DNA from: Balaenoptera acutorostrata
Taxonomy: Eukaryota; Chordata; Mammalia; Artiodactyla; Balaenopteridae
Length of the DNA stretch: 64,000 bases
Direction: 5' to 3'
Assembly (NCBI RefSeq): GCF_949987535.1
Contig: NC_080074.1
Location: forward strand, 29,907,478-29,971,477
Shown here: piece after piece, positions 48,235 through 59,879 of the stretch
How positions within the stretch are numbered: position 1 is the stretch's first letter
Layout: the number at the start of each line of letters is the position of its first letter
Position numbers and translations under genes: made by a program
Notes under the pieces: model-generated
What the model saw: the letters and a program-made list of their open reading frames with translations, nothing else
Told to the model about the DNA's origin: nothing
Databases searched by the model: none

Positions 48235-50520
48235 TGAAATGGAAAGACTGGATATTTAATATTTTTAGAACAGTTTTGGATTTACAGAAAAATTGAACAG
48301 ATGGTACAGAGATTTTCATGTTACTCTCTCCCATCCCCTGCACACATTTCCTCTATTATTAATATCTTGTGTTAATGTGGAACATTTGTTATAATAAATG
48401 AACCAATATTAATACATTATTATTAACTAAATTCCATAGTTTATATTAAGGTTTGCCACTTGTGATGTACAGTGCTATAGGTTTTGACAAATGCATAATG
48501 TCAGGTATCTACCATTACAGTATCATACAGATTAGTTTCTCTGCCCTAATAATTCACTCTGCCTCACCTCTTAATCCCTACTCACTCCCTCTACACCCCT
48601 GGCAACCACAGATCTTTTTACTGTCTCCATAGTTTCCCTTTTCCAGAATGTCATATGGTTGGAATCATACAATATGTAGACTTTTAAGATTGGCTTCTTT
48701 CACTTAGTAACATGTATTCAAATTTCTTACAAGTTGTTTTATGGTTTGATAGCTCATTTAAAAAAACTCTTTTAGGAATGCTCCATTGTGTGGACATACC
48801 ACTGTATATTCATTCACCTTTGAAGGATACCTTGATTCCGTCTAGTTTTTGGTGATCATAAATAAAACTGCTATAAACAGAGTATTCCCAACCTCTTCCT
48901 TCCATCCTTTATAACATTGCTGTTATTTATTTGTCCATATGCTATAATCACCTAAAACATTATTGCTATGATTATTTAAACAATTATTAAATTAAGAATA
49001 AGAGAAAAGGTTTTATTTTATCATCATTTATTCCTTCCCTTATGCTCTTCCTTTCTTGATGTAGATCTAAGTTTCTGACCTATATCATTCTTCTCTCTAG
49101 ACTTCTTTTAACATTTCTTGCAAGGAAGATCTGCTGGCAACAGATTTCCTCAGTTTACATTTGTCTAAGAGTATTTCTCCTTCACTTTTGAAAGTATGTT
49201 AAACGAATACATAATACATTAGGATTTGGGAGTTTTTTCCCCCTCAACACTTTAAACATTTCACTCCATTCTCTTCTTGCTTGCATTGTTTCTGACTAGA
49301 AGTCCAATGCAATTATTATTCTTATTCCTCTAAAGATAAGTTTCCTCTACCACATAATAATTTTTTCAAGATTTCCTCTTTGTTTTTGGTTTTCTGGTGT
49401 TTGCATATGATATGCCTAGGTGTAGCTGTTTTGGTATTTATCCTGCTTGTTGTTCTCTAAGTTTTCTGAATCTATACTTTGGTGTCTATAAATAATTTTG
49501 GAAAATTCTATTATTAGTACTTCAAATATTTCTTCTGCTCCTGCCCGTCGTCCTTTTCTTTCTCACATTTCTATTATACACATGGTACACGTTTTGTCAT
49601 TTTGCCACATTTCTTGGATATTCCATTTCTTTAATTTTTTTTTCTTTTTTTTTACTTTTTGCATTTCACTTTTGGCAGTTTCTATTGGCATATCTTCAGG
49701 CTCACTTATTATTTCCTTTGCCATGTTTAGTCTACTGATGAGGCCATCAAAAGCATTCTTCATTTCTATTACAGTGTCTGTGATTTCCAGAATTTCCTTT
49801 TGACTTTCTTAGAGTTTCTATCCCTCTGCTTACATTACCCATCTGTTCTTGAAAGTTGTCTACTTTTTCCAATAGAGTCTTTAACATCTTAAACATAATT
49901 GTGTTAAATTCTCTATCTGATAATTTCAAAATTCATGCCATATCTTAGTTGTGTTGTTACTTTGTTTGCTTTGTCTCTTCAGACTGTTTGTTTGTTTTGT
50001 CTTTAGAATGCCTTGTAATTTTTTGTTGAAATCTGGACACGATGGATTGGTTAATAGGCACTGAGGTAATTAAGCTTTTAGTGTGAGGCTTTATGTTAAT
50101 CTGGCTAAGAGTTGGGTTGTGTTTAAAGTTTGACATAACTGTAGGCGCCAGAAGCTTCAATTTTCTCTAGTTTCCTTGTCAGACTGTTTTCCTCCTGTTG
50201 CCTTTGGGTTTCCCTTGGAACTTCTTAAATAGAGTCTGTGACTCTCACTTGTAATCTGTTTTTATATTGATGCCCTGTTGGTGTGGCAGTAAGGTGCTGG
50301 GAAGGGTAAGAATTCTATATTCTTATAATTAAATATCAGATTTTTAATAGTCCCTGGGATGTGATCTTTAGAACATTCCTTAGCCTTTTTTTCTCATTCT
50401 TTATGAGAGACAAGTCTAGCAGGGCCTGGATTTGTTTGATTGCCCTTTTCTCAAGTCAGGTAGGGTAGAGTACCTTCCTACGGAGGGTGTTGTTAAGTTT
50501 CCTTTGGGCATACTTTTAAA
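48235..50520 (-). repeat. Old L1/HAL1-type LINE with ORF1 relic, antisense
   Basis: 48235-48890 matches the antisense of an old L1 3' half ('cacttgtgatgtacagtgctataggttttgacaaatgc', 'ccagaatgtcatatggttgg', 'ttggcttctttcacttag'). 48900-50520 is the antisense ORF1/5' region. On the minus strand, 49929 to 49747 encodes an L1 ORF1 coiled-coil start (MKLSDREFN...NFQEQMGN), and 49763 to 49563 continues it in another frame (MKNAFDGLISRLNMA). At least one frameshift therefore separates them. It is not functional. It may be two adjacent fragments. Confidence 0.75.
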
Positions 50521-52319
50521 TATTTACTAAAATCTGTAGAACAGAGGCAGAGTTAAGAAAATATACAAAAAGAGTGAAATAATAAACAAATTGACTGAGT
50601 GAAAAATGATGGTGATGGAACAAAGCAAAATGAGTTTCAATACAACATAATTATTATTCCAGAAAAATGATTACAGTGAATTAAACAGAAATAAAAATTC
50701 AAAGGTACGCAAGAAGAGATTTGTCCTGAAATTAACAATAGTAGTTAACCTGCAAGTGAAAAATGGACCTTCTTCTTCTGGAAAGATTGATATGAAACTG
50801 TAAAGGGCAAACCATCATTTGTGATGTTACAAGGTTCAAAGTTTAGAAGACATCTTGTGAGCCTCCAGAGACGAAAAGTAAGTGACCTAAGCAGTGGAAA
50901 ATAATTAGGCTGGTTTCAGACTTTTCCACTGCAACCTTTAGTGCAAGAAGACAATGTCTCAATGTTCTAAGAAAAATGTTACCTAAGAATATCCCACCAA
51001 ACTATTTGTCCTTAGAGTAAAAAGTTCACAGACATTTTAAAAAACACAAGGACTCAGGGAACATAGCACATAAGGGATGGAAAGGAATATAGCTTAAAAA
51101 GAGTTGTATCAAAATTGTACATTCAAAACTAAAGCAGATGTGAAAAAAAAAAGAATAGGTCATTGGTATTAAATACTATTGTGTATATATCTAAAGTCAA
51201 ACATAAGACACATAATTGTATAATGGGACAAATAATTGGTCTGGATCCAGATTCTTATATTATAGTTTCAACTCTGATGCATTTTAGGTGTATAATCTTG
51301 GGCAAATTAATAATAAGAAAGATTTCAGGAGACCATTGTGAAGATTAAATGTGTTATAATATGTAAATAAAAGTGAAGGAGACATTAGAACCCCTCAAAA
51401 TATGTTAGCTAAAGCAAGCAAACGTGTATTCAGACAAAAAGAAAAATTATCAATCTCTGTTAAGTAAAATATAACAAAATTGGAAAGTAAACGAGTGCAT
51501 ATAAACTAGAAATATTTTTAGAAGATTTAACCCAATAACTTTCATAATTTTTAATCTTTAAATGGATAATTTTGGATATTTTCTGGATAAAATGTCTATC
51601 AAACTTTTACCAATTCCTTAAAGTTCAGTAAATTTTTCTCATATTAAATATAAGTAAAATATTTTAAATAAAATATATTATATCATAGTATTATATCTTG
51701 TAATATTATTTACACCTACCTCTTTCATCCCTTTTTATCTGTAAATATGCAGAGATAGTAACATTTTGGGTGGTAAGCATGTGGATGATTATTTTGCCTT
51801 TTTCTCAAAACTTAATTATAGTCCTTGAATTTTCATAATGATGAATATGTATAATTTCTACCAAAATAATAAGCTTTTTATAAAAATTCAACATAAAAAA
51901 GACAAGTAAAATGTAACAATTCAGAGTCTCAATTATGATAAAATAAGCATTAACAGTATCTAAAATTGTTATTTTAATTTTTACTGATTAAGCATGAGTA
52001 ATGTGAAAATGACAAGGAAAATATAGTATACCATAAACTATGCATGAAGCAGAGATTTAATGATACTACCATAACATCTTGATCATCAATGATTTGTATA
52101 TATCTTACATCCAATTCATGTGCAAGACAGATAAGAATCAGAAATTTAGCAAAAGAAACAGCCAAAATAGTTTTCAGAAAGTCCATGCACAAAAGTTAAA
52201 AGACTTTGCGACTCATGACTAATTCACCCTTCTTTCACTAGTTTTTCCTGAGAACTACTCTTCACTCCCTTTTCAGTCTGTTGCAAGCTCAAGGAGAAAG
52301 CATTTGGCCAAAGGTCCAA

Positions 52320-52560
52320 GTCAGTTCATTGATTTATTCAACAAATATTTATTGAATGCCTAATATGTGCAATGTACTAGAAGTACAGCAATAAACATAA
52401 CAGATAAACCATGTTTTGTGGAGATACCATTCTGGTGGAGAAAATAAATAAATAATGTATGCATTGTCATATAGCTGTAAGTGTTATGAAGAATTTGGTG
52501 CTCTTTTAGATGGAGTGGTCAGGAAAGGAGTAACTGAAAGGTAACATTTAAGCAGAGCCC
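52320..52560 (-). repeat. L2 3'-end relic, antisense
   Basis: It starts 'gatttattcaacaaatatttattgaatgcctaatatgtgc' and continues 'ggagataccattctggtggagaaaataaata' and 'tagatggagtggtcaggaaagg', which is the antisense L2 3' region. Confidence 0.7.
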
Positions 52561-52878
52561 CAAATGAGGTACAGATTCAACCAAATAGACACCAAATTCT
52601 CCCAAATCTATTGTTATTTTTTTGGTGTTTGTTTTTTAATTGATGAGCCTATGAGTTGATCAGAATCAACAGCACAAATGGAAATATTTTCTTCGGTTAT
52701 GAGAATAAAAAATTGCCACTTTCTCATTTGATTTTCACCTAAAAAGATATAAGATATGGAGCAGATGTAGCCAACACCTCCATGTGGAAGACCACCAATT
52801 ATGACATCAACCAAAAGGAAGTTCTCTGGAAAGAGAGAAACTTGTACTTTTCAGTTACTTGGGTCAATTACCTTTTTT

Positions 52879-53178
52879 CTTTTTTTTTAAATAAATTTAT
52901 TTATTTATTTATTTTTGGCTGCTTTCTGTCTTCATTGCTGCTCGCAGGCTTTCTCTAGTTGCGGCGAGCAGGGGCTACTCTGTGCTGCGGTGCGTGGGCT
53001 TCTCATTGCGGTGGCTTCTCCTGTTGCAGAGCACAGCTCTAGACGCACAGGCTTTAGTAGTTGTGGCACGCGGCTTAGTTGCTCCGTGGCATGTGGGATC
53101 TTCCCAGACCAGCGCTTGAACCGTGTCCCCTTCACTGGCAGGCGGATTCTTAAACACTGTGCCACCAGGGAAGTCCCT
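52879..53178 (-). mobile_element. CHR SINE, antisense, with 13-bp TSD
   Basis: T-rich and TTTA-rich start, antisense CHR body ('aggctttctctagttgcggcgagc', TTAGTTGCTCCGTGGCATGT) and end CCACCAGGGAAGTCCC. The direct repeat AATTACCTTTTTT flanks it at 52866-52878 and 53179-53191. The 93-codon forward frame inside is SINE sequence. Confidence 0.95.
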
Positions 53179-53584
53179 AATTACCTTTTTTTCTAAGTCA
53201 GTTTGATTTGGAGTTGTCTATACTTCTATCCAGCAGTCCTAAGTGGTATGGAACTCTCTCAGATTCTCATCAAAAGTCTGTACTATATATCTTCGTATGT
53301 AACACAAGAAAGGCTTTAGCAAATAAACATAAAGCCTTGCTGCATGAGGCCCATGAGCAACGGCTTGAAAAGTGTCACCAACCAGACAGATTGGCAGTTA
53401 GCTAGAACAGAAAAATGCAATTAAAAAAAAAAAAAAACAGAGAAAGAAATGAATTTAGCATGTTAACCAAGAACCAGTTATCATAAGTGGAAGTAATCCT
53501 ATATATCTTAGAATAGCCCAGGGAAATCATTACAGTTTATTAAGTGATTGTTTATTATTTTGAATTACTTTGCACTTGATTCAT

Positions 53585-56500
53585 ACAGTCAATCATTAAT
53601 TGATTGATTCATTCAAAAAACACTGCGCAAAAATTGTGGGCCAAGGACTACTTTAGACATTAAGGATGCAACTGTGAATACAACCAGTAAAGATAATGCA
53701 CTGTGGAGTTTGTATTCACCTGAGAGAGACATATATAAGAACAGAAAAATATAATAACAGGTTGTAGCAAGTGCTATGAAAAACAACTGTGGTAAGGGAT
53801 CACCTTCTTTCCCCATGAAGGAAGTGGGTCTGTTCCGATGGTGAGGGGGACAGGGAAAGGCCCTTTGAAGTGACATTTATGCAGAAATGTAAACTATTTA
53901 AAAAGTGAGCCAGTCATTCTAAAATGAGGGGCAACGATATTAAGTGCAATACTTGGAAGAAACAATGATTGGGCGTGATTCAAGAAGAGAAAGGTCATCC
54001 CTATGACTGCAGCAGAGTGACTGAGGGAGAGGTGTTTGATCTAAGCTTAGAGAAGTAGGTAGGCCCCAGCTGATGGGGAGCTTTCCAGGACATGGCTCAG
54101 GAGTTTAGATTTTGTTCAAAGAGAAATATAAAGCTACTGAATGTTTTCAATGAAAAAACATGGAGTTTTATGTATTTACGTTTTAAATGACCTCTTGCTG
54201 GTCTTTGGAGAGTAAATGATAGAAACACAAAAGAGGAAGCAAGGAGACCCAGAAGTATGCTTTTTTGGTAGTCCATGGGAGAGAGGATGGTGGAATAAAA
54301 TATATTTTAAGTAGAACTGATCTCTTCGATAGATTGGATGGGAGAGACACATTAAGGAAATGGAAGAAATCTACAATAATTGTAAGCTTTGGGCTGGAGT
54401 CAACTAGAGAGATGTGATATCATTTAATAAGATGCAGAGTAGAGGAACACAGTTTAGGGGGGATCCAAAGGTCATTATTTTAGGCATATTGTGATTTTCC
54501 AATTAGACATCCAAGTGAAGATGTCAAGTTCTAAGTAGTCAATGGCATAAAAGAGTCAGCAGCTCAGAGTGAACTGTGCAGACTGGAGATGTAATGCTGG
54601 GAAATTTAAACATAAGGCGGTGGTTCAGTGTTGTGGTTAAGAACTTGGGCTTTGCTGCCAGATGGCTTCAGCTCTGATTTTGGCTCTGCCTCTTACTAGC
54701 TGAAGTCATTTAATATCCCTGGACCTTGGTTACCTCTCCAATAAGTGAGGATGATAAAAAATGCCAGGCACATAGTGAGCATTCGAAATGGTAGTTATTA
54801 TTAAAATTACTTTTGTTTTTGTTGTAATTTTAGAGTGGAAACAGATGAAGTCACCCAAAGACTAAAACCTGAGGTACTCCAACATTTATAGGCCCGGTAG
54901 AGAAAGAGACGGCTGAGAAAGCAATTGAGAAGGTATAGCCAATGAGGTATGGAAACCAAGGTGGGCTGCCAGGACAGCAGTAAAGGCAAAGCCAGAAAAT
55001 TACCCATACAGAACCCCAAACTGCAGTACAATGAAGAGTGAATGGGAACAGAGCAAGAAGAAATAGCAAATGCATACCACATTTTTTGAGAATTTTTTCC
55101 GTAAAAGGGGTCATAAAATGGGATAGTAGGAGGAGGAAAATGTGGAGTCTAAGAGACATTATTTTTTAAAGATAAGACATAATATCTGAAGTCGTAATTG
55201 AAGAATTTATAGGATGACTCAAGTCTGTAGATACATTTTTGGACTCTGGAGTGTTTTAAAATAATTTGATTTTGAATTTTATTTTAGAAATGGCATGTGT
55301 TCTCACAGCTACTACTGTACCCATTTTTGTATTTTCATTCAGTTCACTTGTGTTACGTAGAATGCCTGCCTGACTGTGCACAGACCATGTACGTCTGTAC
55401 ATAGAATTGACCTAGTAAGGAGGGGAGATACTGAGGGGGAGGAGATAATTAAAGAAGTGTAGACCTTGAGAAGAGGAAAGGGAATTAGATCCTGGGCATA
55501 ATTGGGGGAATTTACTTTTAAATTCTTGCACTGTCACAGAAGGGAAAACAAAGAAGACACATACAAGTGCAGGTGGATTTTATAGTGGAAAGTTAATTGA
55601 ACACTTCTCTGATGACTTCTACCATCACTCTGTTGATGTTCCGTGAGGAGAAAAGGAATATAAGACTTTAAGGACAAACAAAATGTTATAATGTAGTCAT
55701 CTTAGAGTGTTGGAAAGGGAATCAACATCAGAAACACAGCAGATCTGCTGGCTAGGGTTGACGCTTATCTTTGAGAATTTAAAGTAACACCAATTGTTGT
55801 ACATGATTTTTACTAGGAATATACAGCTGCTCAGATGCAGGAGAGAAGAGAGTTGGGTGTTGTGTTCAACCAAAATTTAAGTCTTCATAAATGAGTATGA
55901 TAAAAGGAAAAAAAGAAGGAAAGCAGAAAGTGCTTGAAAAGGAGTAATTATGATAATGGTCCATCAAAACTAAAGTTAAGGAAGGATCTGAAGATAGGAG
56001 ATTTAATAAATAGTGAAAAAGAGATGGAGTCTGTGGAATGAAGTTCTCATGAGGCGAAAGGAAAAATGATAACAATACCCCAGTAGTAGGGTTACATAAT
56101 GCCTGGTGATAATAAGCTGGAGGGTATGACAATAATAGTGGGTAACTTTACTACACATCAGGAGATAAGGCAACTCCTAGGCCACCACGGTACGTGGATT
56201 ATGCACATGGAAGCACGTCACCGGACATGATGACCAGGTATCAGTAGAGAGTATGAGTGAGCCAGGAGCAAAAGTCATTGACAAGGAGAGGCTCGACTAG
56301 GAGGTCCAGCAGTTGAGGACAGGGAAGAGGTTGTAGGTAATTAAACCAGATGTCATGAGTTTCAGGATGGATGGAGTTTTTTGAAAGAGTAAAACGAAGA
56401 AATTGTTTGGAAGAGAAAATGTAGAGCAAGGAACAGTAAAGTGTTCTTTGAGTTATGTGAGTGAAGAAGAAAACACAGCCACTACTTTAAAGGACTGCAG

Positions 56501-57200
56501 TGCAAAACCTTTGTCAGGAGACAGCCAGATACTTTTAAGATTAAGAAAAGCAAAGGGAAATTTTCCAAGAGAAACTGAGGACAAAGGAGAGTTTCTGGGT
56601 TGCGGATCAGGCTTGAAAGTTTCTGGAAGAGGAGACTGGGTAAGATTAGGGAATACAAGCAGCACATCGTATGTGAGTTTATGGTGATGCTGGAAGACTT
56701 GGAGCTTTGGACTTCTGCTGATAATTAGGTGTCTGAGGCAACAAGGGAATTCTTCATAGTGGGGTAGCTAATCATTTCAGGCAATGGTTTTATTACTTAT
56801 AATCAGTGGAGTGGGATATCTATACCGTCCTGCAGGTCTTACTGATATGGCCTTTGGGGGCTGGGGACAAGGGCAGAGCGCAGTGGGCTGTCCTCAGAGT
56901 GACTGCTCCTCTCTGCTCATCACTGTTACAGAACAGAGAGAAGGCACTCATTAGCAGAAGAGCATTCTGTTTAAAATTAATTCTGTCTCAGCAAGTAGGA
57001 TGGCATTTAATTAATTTTGTAGAGAGTTGTAGCCAAAAGGATTTGTAAAATGTTTGGGGACTTAAAGGGATAAAGGCATAAGGCCTCTGTTACTAGATAA
57101 TACAACTAGTCATAATAACTGATCTCCCGAGGGTGTCTGATAACAAAGTTCAGGCTCTATTAAGAAAATTATCATGAAACTAGAAGACATTTACCAGGGA
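53585..57200 (-). repeat. Long eroded L2 LINE, antisense
   Basis: From left to right this reads as an antisense L2 from its 3' end towards its 5' part. The 3' end is at 53585 ('gattgattcattca...'), followed by 'gaagtgacatttatgcag' and 'gacatccaagtgaagatgtcaag'. Around 54851-55159 the minus strand still encodes a reverse-transcriptase remnant (PINVGVPQVLVFG, like NVGVPQGSVLGP of L2/CR1 RT). The YADD region is not intact. A MIR interrupts it at 54617-54805. The part beyond about 55400 is assigned by texture and is less sure. No full ORF remains. Confidence 0.55.
54617..54805 (+). repeat. MIR SINE inside the L2 relic
   Basis: Clear MIR: 'gtgttgtggttaagaacttgggctttgctgccagatgg', TTGGCTCTGCCTCTTACTAG, 'gaggatgataaaaaatgccaggcacatagtgagcattcg'. 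Confidence 0.8.
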
Positions 57201-57367
57201 TATGAAAGGCTAGAACTGGTAATTAATCCTCCCTCACTGTTCAACGGAGATTAGAGCCTCATGAGGTGGTTACAAATTTGAGCTCCCACCGTTCAAAACA
57301 GATTTTGAAATATTGGAGAGAGTCCAAATAAGAATAAGAGAAATTATTTTTTAAATTGTCCATTTTT

Positions 57368-57788
57368 TAAAAAAATTTTTATTGGAGTATAGTTGATTTA
57401 CAAAGTTGTGTTAGTTTCAGGTGTACAACAAAGTGAATCAGTTATACCTACACATATATCCAAACTTTTTTTTTTTTTTAGATTCTTTTCCCATATAGGC
57501 CATTGCAGAGTAATGAGTAGCGTTCCCTATGCTATACAGCAAGTTCCTATCAGTTATCTATTTTATATATAGTAGTGTGTATATGTCAGTCCCGATCTCT
57601 CAATTTATCCCTCCCCTTCCCCCTTATCCCCTGCTAACCATAAGTTTGTTTTCTACATCTGTGACTCTACTTCTGTTTTGTAAATAAGTTTATTTGTACC
57701 CTTTTTGTTTTTTTAGATTCCACATATAAGCGATATCATATGATATTTGTCTTTCTGTGTCTGACTTACTTCACTCAGTATGACAATC
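57368..57788 (-). mobile_element. L1 3' end, antisense, with TSD
   Basis: The longest young L1 tail in the window: 'tttttattggagtatagttgatttacaaag', TTTCAGGTGTACAACAAAG, 'ctatgctatacagcaagttcc' and the last ORF2 part 'agattccacatataagcgatatcatatg', ending 'cttcactcagtatgacaatc'. TCCATTTTT flanks it at 57359-57367 and 57789-57797. Confidence 0.88.
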
Positions 57789-57797
57789 TCCATTTTT

Positions 57798-59768
57798 ATA
57801 AGGAAAGAGAATTTGGAAGAAGAGAATACTGACAAATGATCATTTCTGCTTTCAATTCTATATTAAGACTCGTACTTGTCTTAATCTAATGTTAATTCTG
57901 TATATAGTATTACTTCTATATATAAGACAAGTAATTTGGTTATTAAATTATCATGAAAAAACTGCATTTGTGCAGAGTGTTCTGAGGCCTATAGAAGACA
58001 TCACTTAAACACCAATAGTTAAAGGATAGTGTGCAAATGTTATTTCTGGAAATAGTCTTACAAAGTCAGCCAGAGCCTTCCAGAAAGCAAGGAACTAGGT
58101 AGATCCCACCTCACCGTCACCTGACAATGTGTGCAAAGTACTAGATTAAATAATGCAGGAAGAGGAAGAAATATTAGATATTTTCATGGATATTTTATTC
58201 ATCTATTTTTATTCTAAAGCATTTGAAAGAGCTGAAAAACTAGTGGCAGGTAAGCAGCTTTCGAATCTAAGTAACTGAGAGATATCTGCCTTTTTACGTT
58301 CACCGATATCCCTTAGATGGGCCCAGTAACATCCGGGAACTTGTCCCAATTGATTTTCTCTTTGTTTGTGTCACATGTGACACTGGATAATTTAACCTCT
58401 GTAAAGAGTGATGATCACTCTGATTGAGAATGTGTTAAAAAAATTAACAACATATAAAATCATCTAACACACAGTGTGGGACATTGCTGCTGAACAGAGC
58501 CAGGGTAGGAATTCAGATTCAGGTCTCTTTCCAGAAATGCTTCTGAAAGCGGCCTCTACATGATGTGGTAAGACTGTCAGCAGGCAGGACTGCCAGGAGG
58601 AAATCACTGCCTCCAAGATGGCCTCTCTACTGCTTGAGAGGTCTTGGTAGATTTCATACTTTACCTTGTATCACTGCTTCCATTACAAGTAAAGCTGGTC
58701 CCAAGAAAAATAATTCACACTGAGAACAAATTATTTGGAAGCAGGTATAGATGATGGGAGTAATGACTGAGAGTGCCCTGAACAGACGGGCAAAGCAGTC
58801 TGAGGGAGGAAAGATGGGAGGGAAGCAGAAAGGGGAAGAGAGTTCTGAAGACACGCCATCTCCTCCATCAGTTTGTCCAGGACCAAACCTATTTCCAAAG
58901 TCTAGTACGTAAAGCTATTCACCTCTGGTCACAAGGAAAGATTCCTGATACACAGGTGAGAGCTAGATTTACATAACGCATACCAGAATACAAAATGCAA
59001 GTTTTATCTTTCTCTAGAACTTTTGCAGTGTGAGTGGAAGTGAAGAACAGAGATTTAATACAAATATACTTTCTCTCCATACCTGTAATAAAACTCAGTT
59101 TCACAAACCATGTCAGGTACCAAAAGCCTAAAACAAATCTTGTACTCTGGGAGAAAATTTTTTTTAATGTAATTTGATTTGTTTGGCTCTGATAGATAAA
59201 AGAGAAGAAAAGGAGCCTTCTTTTCAAAACACTCAGATCATATTTATGCATTATTTCTGGGCATAATTTTTTATAAATATTCATGCAAGAGGTTCATGGT
59301 TTGATTGCTCTCAAAGCATTCCAAGCAATCAAAATAATTGTTTTGTTTTGTTTTATTTTTTGCTTTTACTTACCCAACGTTATACAGGTAAGGTTTTTGC
59401 AAGATTTACTAAACTTCAGTTAACATTAGTGAAAATTGAAGAAAACAATTCAAGATATGCAAGGTTTGGGAAAATTATTTCTTATTAGAACATTTCTGAA
59501 ATATCCATCTATAGTATCACTGTTTACATTAATGTCTTAATTGGTGAATTGGTTATAGATGAGATATGTTAAAACCAACTTTTTCCATTTAAAATCTTTA
59601 AGGTGACACATTTGCAATTATACCTCCTTTAACATAATTTCAAGAGCTTCATATACTCTGTAGTTTGGATTCTACTGCTTAATTTGAGTGATTATAAAAT
59701 AATTTGGAGTTTTTAGAGACTGAGAAGCATTTCCCACGGTTAGCTTTTCCAAACAGAAAATTGAGTAT
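57798..59768. other. EPYC upstream flank, repeat-poor
   Basis: No repeat or exon is recognised in this 2-kb stretch directly 5' of EPYC. It includes a moderately GC-balanced segment at about 58230-58450. A 121-codon minus-strand frame at 58919-59284 has no recognisable domain. Regulatory content is possible but not shown. Confidence 0.4.
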
Positions 59769-59775
59769 TATAAAT
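59769..59775 (+). promoter_or_regulatory. EPYC: EPYC TATA box candidate
   Basis: TATAAAT lies about 30 bp before the inferred transcription start (around 59799) and 105 bp before a strong splice donor. The position fits the promoter of a tissue-restricted gene such as EPYC. Confidence 0.5.
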
Positions 59776-59798
59776 TCCACCTCCCACAGACCAGAATT

Positions 59799-59879
59799 CA
59801 CAACTATTGGTCAGGGGCAAACACCACTGGCTCTGCGTCCTCAGTCACCGTGTGCCATTTCACCCAGTAGGAGCCGAAG
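59799..59879 (+). other. EPYC: Candidate EPYC non-coding exon 1
   Basis: The EPYC start-codon exon has its own acceptor, so a non-coding exon must lie upstream. This 80-bp stretch follows a TATA box, is more GC-rich than its surroundings and ends at consensus donor GCCGAAG|GTAAGT (GT at 59880-59881). Splicing to 62225 would give a 2.35-kb intron 1. The exact start is inferred. Confidence 0.5.

Larger units (their letters stand above)
44858..53584. other. KERA-EPYC intergenic DNA, part 4
   Basis: No gene is supported. It contains a TG microsatellite, L2 relics, a duplicated 50-bp word, a 26-bp palindrome, a 2.3-kb antisense old LINE and a CHR SINE. 50520-52320 is AT-rich with nothing I can identify. 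Confidence 0.5.

Noticed and set aside
49498..49803. 101-codon forward open frame
   Set aside because: It is the antisense strand of an L1 ORF1 relic; the real, broken frame is on the minus strand.
52915..53196. 93-codon forward frame and overlapping minus-strand frames
   Set aside because: They coincide with an antisense CHR SINE bounded by a 13-bp TSD.
58919..59284. 121-codon minus-strand frame upstream of EPYC
   Set aside because: No recognisable domain, signal peptide or splice context; likely chance in repeat-poor AT-rich DNA.
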